From NCBI GenBank assembly GCA_902384525.1, contig CABMCA010000100.1, positions 1 through 48,996 on the forward strand: a stretch of DNA of 48,996 nucleotides, in the 5' to 3' direction. The translations under genes were made by a program, and so were the position numbers. Source of the stretch: an uncultured archaeon (GTDB lineage Archaea > Halobacteriota > Methanosarcinia > Methanosarcinales > Methanoperedenaceae). The notes beneath the pieces are model-generated. The model was not told where the DNA came from, did not search any database, and saw only the letters and a list, made by a program, of their open reading frames with translations. Positions 16,227 through 24,700 of the stretch are shown here, piece by piece; position 1 is the stretch's first letter, and each line of letters opens with the position of its first letter.

Positions 16227-17603
16227 ATGATGCCAACAAAGGAATATGAGAAACAAATAAATTATATTCTTCTCGGATTGCTGGTTCTGTTTTTTCCGTT
16301 TTTCAATACAAATATTTTCCTGTTATCCCTTTTGTTTTTTATTGCAGCGATCATTTTTTCATTTGTACCTGCTGATTCATCATTTTTCCGGTTCTTTGCA
16401 AGAGAATCAGACCGGAAAGCGGGGAAGCTTGTCAGTATGATACAGCTATTCCTGACGACGGGATTTCTCCTGGCGATCAGCCTTATGATCGGGGTAGATA
16501 TTGCAGGAGTATATAAATTCCCATTATTTATTATAGGGGCTGCTTTTGTTATTACAACATTTGGTGACGGCATTGCAGATATCATACATATTATTGACAA
16601 AGAAAAAAAACAAACCGGGGATGATAAGCAAAGTAAGCTTAAAGTTTATTCTGCAAAATCAAGTATCATTTTCCTGATTTCAGGGAGTGTATTTGCTTTA
16701 TTTATAGGAGGATGGATATCCGGTTTCACTTTATATGTTCCTGTCGGGATGCTGATATTTCTTTCTGTGATCGGAGCCCTTACTGGCGCTCTTCTTGAAT
16801 CCATGACAAAGGATGAAGATAATATCGTGATCCCTTTTGGCTCAGCTATGGTAATGTGGCTTTTTTATATGTTCGGATATAATGTAGATACTATCTATCT
16901 TATGAAGGTGCTCGTATTTTCGTTCGTTCTCGGTTATCTTTCCTACAGGGCACATGTTGCCGACGTATCTGCCATGCTTTCTGCAACATTGCTTGGGGTA
17001 GTGATAATAATATCAAGTGATGTTAAATGGTTTTTTATGCTTCTTGCTTTTTTCCTGCTTGGCAGCATGTTTACCCGTTATAAATACAATTTTAAACTGA
17101 CCAGGGGGATTGCCGAAGGAAAAGGAGGGGTCAGAGGGTATAAGAATGTATTTTCCAACTCACTGGCAGGTCTTACGCTTGCCATAGCATATGGGATTTT
17201 TCCCTGGCATGGGCAGGTCCTGCTGGCAGCTTATATGGGATCAGTGGCAACAGCATGCGGTGATACCCTGGCAAGTGAGATAGGTGAGACCTATAAAGGA
17301 GAGCCAAGGATGATCACAACGTTTAAAAAAGCAAAGCCGGGAACTGATGGGGCAGTATCGATCCTGGGTGAAGGGGCGGCATTTTTCGGGGCATTAGTAA
17401 TTGCCCTTCTGGCTTTTATTCTGGTACCTATAAACCTTTCTCTTGTATTTATCGTGACAGCAGGAGGATTTATCGGTACGAACATTGATAGCCTGCTTGG
17501 CGCAACTCTTCAGCAAAAAGGTTATCTCACAAATAACGGAGTAAATCTTGTTGCAACTATTTCAGGAGCGATTGTTTCAGGTCTGCTTTATGTTATTATA
17601 TGA
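16227..17603 (+). CDS. DUF92 family polytopic membrane protein (VTE6-like)
   Basis: A 458-residue integral membrane protein of the DUF92/TIGR00297 family, with about ten or more membrane helices from the N-terminus onward. The C-terminal half has the conserved family blocks ACGDTLASEIGETYKGEPR, KPGTDGAVSILGEGAAFFG and GGFIGTNIDSLLGATLQ. The plant relative VTE6 is a phytyl-phosphate kinase, so a role in phosphorylating prenyl-phosphate lipids is plausible, and its position beside two cis-prenyltransferase genes fits. Start: ATG at 16227 with GGGA a few bases before it, or the overlapping ATG at 16230. The head part diverges from VTE6 and is larger. Confidence 0.8.
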   Translation: MMPTKEYEKQINYILLGLLVLFFPFFNTNIFLLSLLFFIAAIIFSFVPADSSFFRFFARESDRKAGKLVSMIQLFLTTGFLLAISLMIGVDIAGVYKFPLFIIGAAFVITTFGDGIADIIHIIDKEKKQTGDDKQSKLKVYSAKSSIIFLISGSVFALFIGGWISGFTLYVPVGMLIFLSVIGALTGALLESMTKDEDNIVIPFGSAMVMWLFYMFGYNVDTIYLMKVLVFSFVLGYLSYRAHVADVSAMLSATLLGVVIIISSDVKWFFMLLAFFLLGSMFTRYKYNFKLTRGIAEGKGGVRGYKNVFSNSLAGLTLAIAYGIFPWHGQVLLAAYMGSVATACGDTLASEIGETYKGEPRMITTFKKAKPGTDGAVSILGEGAAFFGALVIALLAFILVPINLSLVFIVTAGGFIGTNIDSLLGATLQQKGYLTNNGVNLVATISGAIVSGLLYVII

Positions 17604-17605
17604 TT

Positions 17606-20161
17606 TCATAAAATCCCCCTGAAGTAATGACCTGTAGTATGCTCACCCTGGCAATGTTTTCCATTCTCCCGTCCGCAAACAGCATCATCGATCGCGTCCC
17701 TGTATTCTTTCGTGATTTTTCCCGTCGTCTTTGCATCATATGTTCCTGCTTCTATTCTGAGGCAGCTGACACCTGCTTTTATTATATCGGGGATAGATCC
17801 AAGTAAACACAACTCGCGGGAATTCATAATATTAGTACGGTTATGTATGTCGGTCATGACCGGGAATTTAAAGCCTTTTTCATCCTTCAGGAAAATATCT
17901 TCCGTCTTTTCTCCGGAAAAAAGACTTCCTATGAGGTCATGCTCTGATACCATTAGCGGAAAAAAACCATGCACGATGCATTCTGCATGCCCGGACTGCG
18001 CAAGCTCTCTTATTTCATTCAGGGTAAGTTCCGGTGATAATGTCACTCTCCGGCTGAAATTCAAAAAATGATCTAAAGCCTGCCTGTTAAAGATGTTGAG
18101 TGGATAATCAATAACAATTGGCTTATTGGCAAAATTTGTCCGAAGGTGATACAGAACACCAAGATTTCCGACAAGGAAACCATCTGCTGCTTCAATTGGA
18201 TCTTTGCCATTCGGATTCGATTGAAAATAGGAAATTTCAAGCTCTTTTAAATCTTTTACTATCCGGGGAGTGCTGATTAGTACTTTAACACTCTTATTAT
18301 GTGCATATTCAATTGCCTCACTGTATTTATCTTTAGCAATAAATCTGCGTTCATCTGCGTTCATCTGCGGTTTGTTTTCTTTTTCAAATATGCATTTATC
18401 TGCGTCCCGATTACCCTTCGGGAGCGGGAATCCACGTATGCTCTGTTGGCATACGTGTCTGCGCCCTTCCGAGGCGCGACTCGGAATCTGCGGATTGTTT
18501 TCTTTTCTAAACCTGACATCCTTAAATGCTTCTTCTCCAAGGTAAATAACATCGGCTCCGCCATCAACCGCAGCTTTGAGACAATCAACAGAACCCGCAT
18601 TGACGGATAATATCGGCTTGATATCAAAATTTTTTGAACTGAAAGATATCTTCGGTTCACTGCATTCTCGTTTCCATTTCCGGGCGCGAATTTTCGTAAG
18701 CTCCTCAATCGCCTGCCTGCGGACAGAGTTCAATTCAGAAACAGGAATGAAAATATTCTTATCAAGTTCAAAATCCACCTCTTTCGCTTCAAAAACAGTG
18801 TTGCCAAGCTTTATTAACTGTTCAGCGACCGAACTTTTGGAAACTGGTGTTGTTTTTGCCGGATTTACTATATCTCCCCTCATCGTAACCTTATTTTCAC
18901 CGTCATCGATCAGGAGTCCAAGCGGCTCACCGATTCTTGCCTTAAAGGACATTTTTATCGGGATTTTCCTGGCATTCCCAATTTCCAGTGATGCCATTAG
19001 CTTGCTGTCAAAAGTCTTGAAAACAACTTCATCCTCTGAAACTTCGATATCAAGAGGTATTTTTACAGTAGAACCCAGGACGGCTTCTGCGGCAATTTTG
19101 TTGCCAATATACATATTCCTTACAGTAATTCCTGTTTCCCGGTTCCCTATACCTATGCCGTCCCCGATCCTCAACGGGGCCTTGAGGTCAATTGAAACCA
19201 ATTTTGTACGTGAATCATAATCAACCGTTTTTCCAAGCACTGTCCCGCGGTTATGCGGGTATTTCCGGCTCATTAACTGACTTGCGGGATTCCCGAAAAA
19301 GTACCCTGCTGTGAATTCCCTGTTGAACAATTGAAGCAATATGTGTTTTTCATCTTTTGTTACCCGGAAATCCGCGGGTGCGGCAAGGTACCTGTCTATG
19401 AGTTTCCGGTAAACACGAACCACTCCTGCAACATATTCGGGGCGCTTCATCCGTCCTTCGATCTTGAATGAATCAATGCCAGCATCCATCAATGCACCGA
19501 TATGCTCGCTCATGTTGAGGTCTTTGGGACTTAATAAATATCCTTCGACTTCACCGATCCTGTATTTTTTCCTGCATGGCTGGGCGCAGTAACCGCGGTT
19601 CCCGCTTCTTCCTCCTATCATGCTGCTCAACAGGCATTGGCCTGAATATGAAAAACATAATGCGCCGTGGATAAAGGTTTCAATTTCGATCGAAGTTTGT
19701 GATTTGATACGGGAAATCTCATCAAGCGACATTTCGCGCGCAAGAACCACGCGCTTTGCGCCCATATCCTGGAGGAACTTTACTCCTTCAATATTGTGGA
19801 TCGTCACCTGGGTGCTGGCATGTACCGGAAGGGCTGGAAGCTGCTCCCGAAGCAGGCTCAGGATTCCAATATCCTGGACGATGACCGCATCCGCGCCTGC
19901 GTTGCATAGAAATTGCAGATATTCACCTGCTTTTTCAAGTTCTGTATCCTTTACCAGTGTATTCATAGTCACATAGGCCCTGACTCCCCGGATATGAGTG
20001 TAATCAATAGCCCATTCCAGTTCCTCATTCGTGAAATTGTATGCAAATTGCCGCGCGCTAAAAAGCGTCCCGCCAAAGTATACAGCGTCAGCTCCATTCT
20101 CGATCGCTGCGATTAGCGCCTCTTTGCTGCCAACTGGAGCCAGTAATTCAGGTTTGTGCAT
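17606..20161 (-). CDS. U32 family peptidase (RlhA-like) with repeat-derived insert
   Basis: An 851-residue U32-family protein. The first half is typical: PELLAPVGSKEAL, GADAVYFGG, VHASTQVTIHN, RVVLAREMSLDEI, the Cys-rich GQCLLSSMIGGRSGNRGYC with C-x3-C (CAQPC), SFKIEGRMKRPEYV. A middle domain resembles DUF3656. The second half is a further U32-like barrel (SVNAGSVDCLKAAVDGGADVIYLG, later ECIVHGFFPLMVSEH). U32 proteins include RNA hydroxylation factors (RlhA) needing Fe-S clusters; the role here is unproven. Residues about 550-606 (18346-18511) are translated dispersed repeat that splits the second barrel just after its first strand, yet the frame stays open. Confidence 0.88.
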   Translation of the reverse strand: MHKPELLAPVGSKEALIAAIENGADAVYFGGTLFSARQFAYNFTNEELEWAIDYTHIRGVRAYVTMNTLVKDTELEKAGEYLQFLCNAGADAVIVQDIGILSLLREQLPALPVHASTQVTIHNIEGVKFLQDMGAKRVVLAREMSLDEISRIKSQTSIEIETFIHGALCFSYSGQCLLSSMIGGRSGNRGYCAQPCRKKYRIGEVEGYLLSPKDLNMSEHIGALMDAGIDSFKIEGRMKRPEYVAGVVRVYRKLIDRYLAAPADFRVTKDEKHILLQLFNREFTAGYFFGNPASQLMSRKYPHNRGTVLGKTVDYDSRTKLVSIDLKAPLRIGDGIGIGNRETGITVRNMYIGNKIAAEAVLGSTVKIPLDIEVSEDEVVFKTFDSKLMASLEIGNARKIPIKMSFKARIGEPLGLLIDDGENKVTMRGDIVNPAKTTPVSKSSVAEQLIKLGNTVFEAKEVDFELDKNIFIPVSELNSVRRQAIEELTKIRARKWKRECSEPKISFSSKNFDIKPILSVNAGSVDCLKAAVDGGADVIYLGEEAFKDVRFRKENNPQIPSRASEGRRHVCQQSIRGFPLPKGNRDADKCIFEKENKPQMNADERRFIAKDKYSEAIEYAHNKSVKVLISTPRIVKDLKELEISYFQSNPNGKDPIEAADGFLVGNLGVLYHLRTNFANKPIVIDYPLNIFNRQALDHFLNFSRRVTLSPELTLNEIRELAQSGHAECIVHGFFPLMVSEHDLIGSLFSGEKTEDIFLKDEKGFKFPVMTDIHNRTNIMNSRELCLLGSIPDIIKAGVSCLRIEAGTYDAKTTGKITKEYRDAIDDAVCGRENGKHCQGEHTTGHYFRGIL
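18346..18511. repeat. In-frame repeat insertion inside the U32 gene
   Basis: 18346-18370 is the reverse complement of 4652-4676. Two similar blocks, 18363-18388 and 18486-18511 (ATCTGCGG followed by a TTGTTTTC run), flank the inner part, suggesting insertion or duplication between direct repeats. In between is a perfect 9-bp inverted repeat, CACGTATGC 18433-18441 with GCATACGTG 18449-18457. Translated, it gives an uncharacteristic, charged stretch including PQMNADERR. Confidence 0.75.
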
Positions 20162-20309
20162 ATCGGGTTATATAATGTGCAAAGGTTAAAAAGCAGTTGC
20201 GCTCTTGTCTTTCAAAACCGCATACTTTTACAACTTATTCATGATGTAATACAACTAAATATATATATCTGCAAAAGAATATTCAGTATAGAAAAACAGA
20301 GGTGGATGA

Positions 20310-20630
20310 ATGGACACTAAGGATATCTCACTTGCAGTGATAATGACACTGTCTTCAGTTGTATTGACTATTAAATGGTTGACACGTCTTGGCAATCCTG
20401 CCGACCCCGTGATCATATTAGCAGCAGTTCTTTTAATTGGTTCTCTTGCAGCAATGATATTGCTGCTTGATAACAGATTAAGAAATATTGAAGAAGGCAT
20501 TGAAACAAAGGAACGCTCATTAAGGATAAACATCCAGGGAGTTGAAGATCATCTTGATAAAAAGATGGATGCTTTTGTCCAGAAAACAGAGGATAAGATC
20601 GGTGAATTCTCAAAGAGGATATATCGCTAA
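20310..20630 (+). CDS. Small two-helix membrane protein with C-terminal coiled coil
   Basis: A 106-residue protein: membrane segments near residues 7-24 and 33-53, then a charged heptad-like tail (about residues 55-104) likely to form a coiled coil in the cytoplasm. A good AGGTGG sits before the ATG at 20310. No family recognised. Its stop overlaps the stop of the convergent gene at 20627 by four bases. Confidence 0.7.
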   Translation: MDTKDISLAVIMTLSSVVLTIKWLTRLGNPADPVIILAAVLLIGSLAAMILLLDNRLRNIEEGIETKERSLRINIQGVEDHLDKKMDAFVQKTEDKIGEFSKRIYR

Positions 20631-20914
20631 AAAGCATCCCTGACCATTGATAATATTTTTTCAAGGAAGATCCGGGCCTCATCTGTGTTCCGGATTCTCC
20701 TGATATCTACCCGCCCGCTCTTGTATAACATCACGCTTTTTCCTTCAAGTTCAAAACGGGCAACACCAAGATTTAACGAGCATTTTAACTCATTAGCCCC
20801 GGTTTCCCGCAGGATATCGCATAATTTTTCCATGACGAATTGTTTTCCGAAATTACATTCCGCAATATATCGGGTGGGATCTTCAACACAAGGGCGTGAA
20901 AGCCGGATTTCCAT
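20627..20914 (-). CDS. Conserved archaeal-type small protein, function unknown
   Basis: A 95-residue soluble protein with regular alternation of helices and strands. It carries the conserved-looking VARFELEGKSVMLYKSGRVDIRR pattern in two pieces (ARFELEGKSVMLYKSG and VDIRRIRNTDEA). I have seen similar short proteins in methanogen genomes but cannot name a function. It is divergent from the NHEJ operon, with the starts 56 bases apart, so the two may share a control region. Confidence 0.7.
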   Translation of the reverse strand: MEIRLSRPCVEDPTRYIAECNFGKQFVMEKLCDILRETGANELKCSLNLGVARFELEGKSVMLYKSGRVDIRRIRNTDEARIFLEKILSMVRDAF

Positions 20915-20970
20915 GAAGGATGTCTATAGTGAAAAGGATATAAGAACTCTGCCATACAAATAAAACTATA

Positions 20971-21831
20971 ATGGACGAACTGACGAAAGTATCATTCACA
21001 AATCTGGACAAAGTCCTCTATCCAGGGCTGGGATTGAAAAAATCCCGGGTCATCAAATATTATATAGAGATTGCCCCCAGGATGCTTGGATTCCTGAAGA
21101 ACAGGGTAATAATCATGAACAGGTACCCTGATGGTATTGGCAAAGAAGGATTTTATGAAAAGGATGCACCGATGGGGATACCGGCATGGGTCGAAACTTT
21201 CAACCGGTATTCAAAGACAGCACAGCGGGACATCAACCATATTGTTTGTAATAACCTGGATACACTTATCTGGATGGCGAATCTTGCAGCTATTGAAATA
21301 AACACCACTCTTTCAACTATTGATAATTATGATACACCCGACCTTGTATTTTTTGATATAGATCCACAACCTCCCTATTCTTTTGATGATGTCATGGATA
21401 TAGCCTTTTCATTGAAAGAAAAGCTGGATGAACTCAACTTCAGGTCCTATGTAAAAACTTCAGGTAAAAAGGGACTGCATGTTGTCCTCCCGGTTATCAA
21501 TAAGTATAATTTCAGGCAGACAAGGGAATTTGTTCATCAATTCGGAAAGTTCATGGCAAGGGGATCTGATATTGTTGTATCTGAATTCAGGAACTCCAGG
21601 GATCCTGGAACTATCTTTATAGATTATCTGCAAAACATCAAAGGAAAGACCATGACAGCCCCATATAGCCTGAGAGCGAATCCCGAAGCAACAGTGTCTA
21701 CACCCCTTGAATGGAAGGAACTTAAGAAAGGATTAAGACCTGAGGAGTTCAATATATTTACTATATTAGAAAGAAAGAACGATCCCTGGGAGGGGTTACT
21801 GGAAAATAAACAGACATTGGAAGTGGAATAG
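20971..21831 (+). CDS. ligD-Pol: NHEJ polymerase/primase (LigD Pol domain, stand-alone)
   Basis: A 286-residue archaeo-eukaryotic primase-fold polymerase, equivalent to the Pol domain of bacterial LigD; it fills gaps during non-homologous end joining and prefers ribonucleotides in studied members. Features: LDKVLYPGLGLKKSRVIKYY, NRYPDGIGKEGFYEKDAP, the catalytic FFDIDPQPP with D129 and D131, the SGKKGLHVVLPV block and the closing TMTAPYSLRANPEATVSTPL. The length is that of an isolated Pol domain. Box A-like TATAAG lies about 30 bases before the ATG. First gene of a three-gene NHEJ operon; Ku begins one base after its stop. Confidence 0.94.
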   Translation: MDELTKVSFTNLDKVLYPGLGLKKSRVIKYYIEIAPRMLGFLKNRVIIMNRYPDGIGKEGFYEKDAPMGIPAWVETFNRYSKTAQRDINHIVCNNLDTLIWMANLAAIEINTTLSTIDNYDTPDLVFFDIDPQPPYSFDDVMDIAFSLKEKLDELNFRSYVKTSGKKGLHVVLPVINKYNFRQTREFVHQFGKFMARGSDIVVSEFRNSRDPGTIFIDYLQNIKGKTMTAPYSLRANPEATVSTPLEWKELKKGLRPEEFNIFTILERKNDPWEGLLENKQTLEVE

Positions 21832-21832
21832 A

Positions 21833-22642
21833 ATGGAAAATGATCAAGATCAGGACACAACTACAAGTAAACCCTCTGGCAGGCCCATCTGGAGCGGCAG
21901 TATCACAATAGGGCTTGTCAATGTGCCGATCAAGGTCTATACAATGATACGCGACAAGGCATTTTCATTCAGGCTTTTACACGATGAGGATGGACAGCCC
22001 TTGAAATATGAACGGGTCTGCACAAAGGATAATAAAGTGGTTGATTGGAAAAATACGGCAAAGGGATATGAAATACGAAAGAATGAGTTTATTGTTTTCA
22101 AAAAAGATGAATTGAATGCCATAAGACCTGAATCAGACCAGAGGATCAGGCTTGATAAATTTATCAGTTTACTCTCTATTGATCCAGTATATTTTGAAAA
22201 GTCGTACATCCTGGTCCCTGACAATAGCATAGACGCATACAGCCTGTTGATGACAGTGATCAGGCAAGAAGGTAAAGCAGGAATGGGAAAGATCACTATG
22301 AGAACAAAGGAATATCCGGTTGTCGTGTACGAATACAAGGGGGCTTTGATCCTGACAACCCTGCGTTATACTGATGAGGTGGTTAATCCGGGAGATTTAG
22401 AAGACCTTTCCAAACTCAAAAAACCTTCGCAAAAAGAGATGGAACTGGCCACGAGGATCATTCAGGGGCTATCCGGGGAATTTGATATAACCGAATACAG
22501 GGATAGTTACAGGGAAAAAATGGAACAGCTCATAGAAACGAAGATGAAGGGTGAAGTCATTGTTGCCCAGGTTCCAAAGAAAGAGGAAGTCAAGGAATTG
22601 ATGGTAGCACTTCAAGAGACGATCAAAAAACTGGGCAAATGA
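21833..22642 (+). CDS. ku: Ku protein (prokaryotic NHEJ)
   Basis: A 269-residue homodimeric Ku-core protein that binds DNA double-strand ends and recruits the ligase. After a short polar lead it has RPIWSGSITIGLVNVPIKVY, FRLLHDEDGQPLKYERVC, and FEKSYILVPD, all standard for bacterial Ku, then the long helical C-terminal region with EYRDSYREKMEQLIETKMKG. The lengths and domain order match bacterial Ku. The start is one base after the polymerase stop; the stop overlaps the ligase ATG (ATGA). Such Ku genes are rare in archaea, and horizontal transfer from bacteria at some point is likely. Confidence 0.95.
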   Translation: MENDQDQDTTTSKPSGRPIWSGSITIGLVNVPIKVYTMIRDKAFSFRLLHDEDGQPLKYERVCTKDNKVVDWKNTAKGYEIRKNEFIVFKKDELNAIRPESDQRIRLDKFISLLSIDPVYFEKSYILVPDNSIDAYSLLMTVIRQEGKAGMGKITMRTKEYPVVVYEYKGALILTTLRYTDEVVNPGDLEDLSKLKKPSQKEMELATRIIQGLSGEFDITEYRDSYREKMEQLIETKMKGEVIVAQVPKKEEVKELMVALQETIKKLGK

Positions 22643-24054
22643 AACAATATAAACCAATGTTTGCCAGACTGGCAGAAGCTCCATTTTCTTCTGATGACTG
22701 GATATTTGAAGTAAAATGGGATGGGATACGGGCTATCAGTTATATTACGGATGAATTAAGTCTCAAGAGCCGGAACCAGAAAGAACTGACAGATATTTTT
22801 CCGGAACTTTCTGAATTGAAGGCTCTGGCAGGCAATTCAGTGCTGGATGGGGAAATAATTATTATGAAGGATGGAAAATCTGACATCCAGACTCTCATCC
22901 AGAGAATGCAGGATACCAACCCGCGTGAAATAATGTTTATGGCTGGCAAATTTCCTGCGACCTATATAATATTTGATATCCTGGAAAAAGATGGAAAGGA
23001 GCTGTCAGATACCCCTCTTATGGAGAGAAAAAGGATATTGAAAAATTCAGTAAAAGAAGGGAATTTTATTGTCCTTTCCTTATTTGTTGAAGGGACCGGA
23101 GTTGCTTATTACAGGGCAGCCATGGAAAAAGGACTTGAAGGTATAATTGCCAAAAAGAAACAAAGCTCATATGAACCGGGAAAAAGGAGCAATAACTGGC
23201 TTAAAATAAAGCCGGAAAAGACATGTGATTGTGTAATTTTCGGTTATACGGAAGGTGAAGGGAACAGGGAGAAGATCTTCGGATCCCTGATCCTTGGATT
23301 GTATGATGCGAAAGGACCGGTCTTTATTGGTAAAGTCGGTACGGGTTTTTCCCGGGAATATATGGAAAATCTGAAGCTGACTCTGGATAAACATAAGGTT
23401 GAGGAGGAAACACTTCCCGGAGTGGATAAGGAAAGGGAAATTACCTGGTTAAGACCCGATATCGTGTGTGAAGTAGGTTATCAGTCCATAACAGATGATG
23501 GCAAGCTCCGTATTCCTGTGTTTAAAAGCTTAAGGGAAGATAAAGATCCCCTGGAATGCACTATTGATCAGATACGACCTGTTATTTCAGATTACGCGGA
23601 AAAAAGAGATTTTAGCATAACACCTGAGCCTCCAATGTTGCATGAAACGGAAAAGGATATGGGTACGGATATGGGTACGGGCATGAGTAAATTTGTGGTC
23701 CAGGAGCACCATGCGCGCAGGCTTCATTACGATCTGAGATTGGAAAAGGATGGAGTTCTCAAGAGCTGGGCGGTTCCTAAAGGTCCCCCGGAAATAAGCG
23801 GTGACAGAAGGCTTGCTGTCCAGGTGGAAGATCATCCGCTTGAATATGGTAAATTTGAAGGAACGATCCCGCAAGGGCAGTACGGGGCAGGAACTGTGAA
23901 GATATGGGATAAAGGATTTTATGAAACCATTTACTGGAAAGAGGACAAGATCGAGTTCATTGCAAAGGGAGAAAAGATGGAAGGAAGGTATGTACTTGTA
24001 AAATTCAAGAAAGCAGGGGAGAAGAACTGGCTGTTATTCAAAGGAAGTGAGTGA
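22639..24054 (+). CDS. ligD: ATP-dependent DNA ligase fused to a 3'-phosphoesterase domain
   Basis: A 471-residue NHEJ ligase. The ligase motif I is FEVKWDGIR with K26 as adenylation site; later motifs include LDGEIII, EGIIAKKK and WLKIKP. The oligonucleotide-binding domain follows (to about residue 320). After a short GTDMGTGM linker the C-terminal part is a LigD-type phosphoesterase: HHARRLHYDLRLE and VEDHPLEYGKFEG, with the His, His, Asp, Arg, His and Tyr set of the family. The order ligase-phosphoesterase differs from the PE-Lig-Pol order of Pseudomonas-type LigD. Its ATG overlaps the Ku stop. Confidence 0.93.
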   Translation: MKQYKPMFARLAEAPFSSDDWIFEVKWDGIRAISYITDELSLKSRNQKELTDIFPELSELKALAGNSVLDGEIIIMKDGKSDIQTLIQRMQDTNPREIMFMAGKFPATYIIFDILEKDGKELSDTPLMERKRILKNSVKEGNFIVLSLFVEGTGVAYYRAAMEKGLEGIIAKKKQSSYEPGKRSNNWLKIKPEKTCDCVIFGYTEGEGNREKIFGSLILGLYDAKGPVFIGKVGTGFSREYMENLKLTLDKHKVEEETLPGVDKEREITWLRPDIVCEVGYQSITDDGKLRIPVFKSLREDKDPLECTIDQIRPVISDYAEKRDFSITPEPPMLHETEKDMGTDMGTGMSKFVVQEHHARRLHYDLRLEKDGVLKSWAVPKGPPEISGDRRLAVQVEDHPLEYGKFEGTIPQGQYGAGTVKIWDKGFYETIYWKEDKIEFIAKGEKMEGRYVLVKFKKAGEKNWLLFKGSE

Positions 24055-24074
24055 GGTAAACAAAAGATGCTGCA

Positions 24075-24209
24075 TCAGCAGCATCCTTTGAAATCTTTGC
24101 ACATTTTAGCGCATTCTTCTGTACATTTTACGTTGAATCCGTCATCTGTACATTCAATGGTTGCAATCTCCTTTCCATCAGTTGTTATTTTGAATTCTCT
24201 GGTTTTCAT
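24075..24209 (-). CDS. Cys-rich 44-residue protein divergent from a PadR regulator
   Basis: A short gene on the minus strand. The perfect ribosome site GGAGGAGGTG lies eight bases before the ATG at 24209. The product starts MKTREFKITTDGKEIATIEC and ends with CAKMCKDFKGCC; its six cysteines lie in the second half (C20, C29, C33, C37, C43, C44). No family recognised. The cysteine-rich tail suggests metal(loid) or Fe-S binding. It is divergent from the PadR gene at 24328 with a 16-bp palindrome between promoter and ribosome site, so PadR control is likely. Confidence 0.8.
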   Translation of the reverse strand: MKTREFKITTDGKEIATIECTDDGFNVKCTEECAKMCKDFKGCC

Positions 24210-24230
24210 TCTATTTCACCTCCTCCGTAA

Positions 24231-24246
24231 TATCGTATATACGATA
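24231..24246. promoter_or_regulatory. 16-bp perfect palindrome, likely PadR operator
   Basis: TATCGTATATACGATA is identical to its reverse complement. It lies between the ribosome site and a box A-like AT-rich element of the leftward Cys-rich gene, at the expected transcription start. A related imperfect palindrome, GGTTATCCGATATAAACC (24275-24292), sits just before the box A-like TTTTTATACATA (about 24296-24307) of padR. Both promoters could therefore be repressed by the one regulator. Confidence 0.7.
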
Positions 24247-24327
24247 ATAAGATATTAAAGTATTTAATTGTGTCGGTTATCCGATATAAACCAACCTTTT
24301 TATACATAGTACCCAATATAATATTTC

Positions 24328-24627
24328 ATGAATTGCTGTGATATGAAAGGGTTTTTGTCCTACCTGATACTGTGGATATTAAGAAATAAGAAGATGAATG
24401 GGGCCGAGATATCAAGGGAACTGGAAATAAGGAGAGGCACAAAACCGAGCCCTGGGACACTATATCCTGCACTAAAAGAACTTAAGGATAAGGGCTTGAT
24501 AGAATCTGATGAGAATAAATACTATTCTTTAACTGATAAAGGAAAAATAGAATTGAGTTCTGCCTGCAATTTCTTCTGCAAGGCATTTTATGATATGAAA
24601 GAAATGTCTAACTGCTGCGAGCGATAG
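24328..24627 (+). CDS. PadR family transcriptional regulator, Cys-rich
   Basis: A 99-residue PadR-type winged-helix regulator: KGFLSYLILWILRNKKMNGAEI, SPGTLYPALKELKDKGLI (recognition helix) and KYYSLTDKGKIEL (wing) are the family core. The long C-terminal dimerisation helix is short here. Cysteines occur as pairs at the extreme ends (MNCCDM and SNCCER) and as CNFFC near residue 80, not usual for PadR; this suggests thiol or metal sensing. No clear ribosome site; the start lies about 25 bases after the box A, so the mRNA is probably leaderless. Confidence 0.85.
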   Translation: MNCCDMKGFLSYLILWILRNKKMNGAEISRELEIRRGTKPSPGTLYPALKELKDKGLIESDENKYYSLTDKGKIELSSACNFFCKAFYDMKEMSNCCER

Positions 24628-24700
24628 TCGTATATGTATCAGATTTTATAAAAAATATTGACAGCAGATAGATTAAATCCATCTGCCATTACTTTTTTCT

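Noticed and set aside
24067-24258. Rightward 63-residue frame over the Cys-rich small gene
   Set aside because: The opposite strand has a perfect ribosome site and a sensible small protein; this frame is its shadow.
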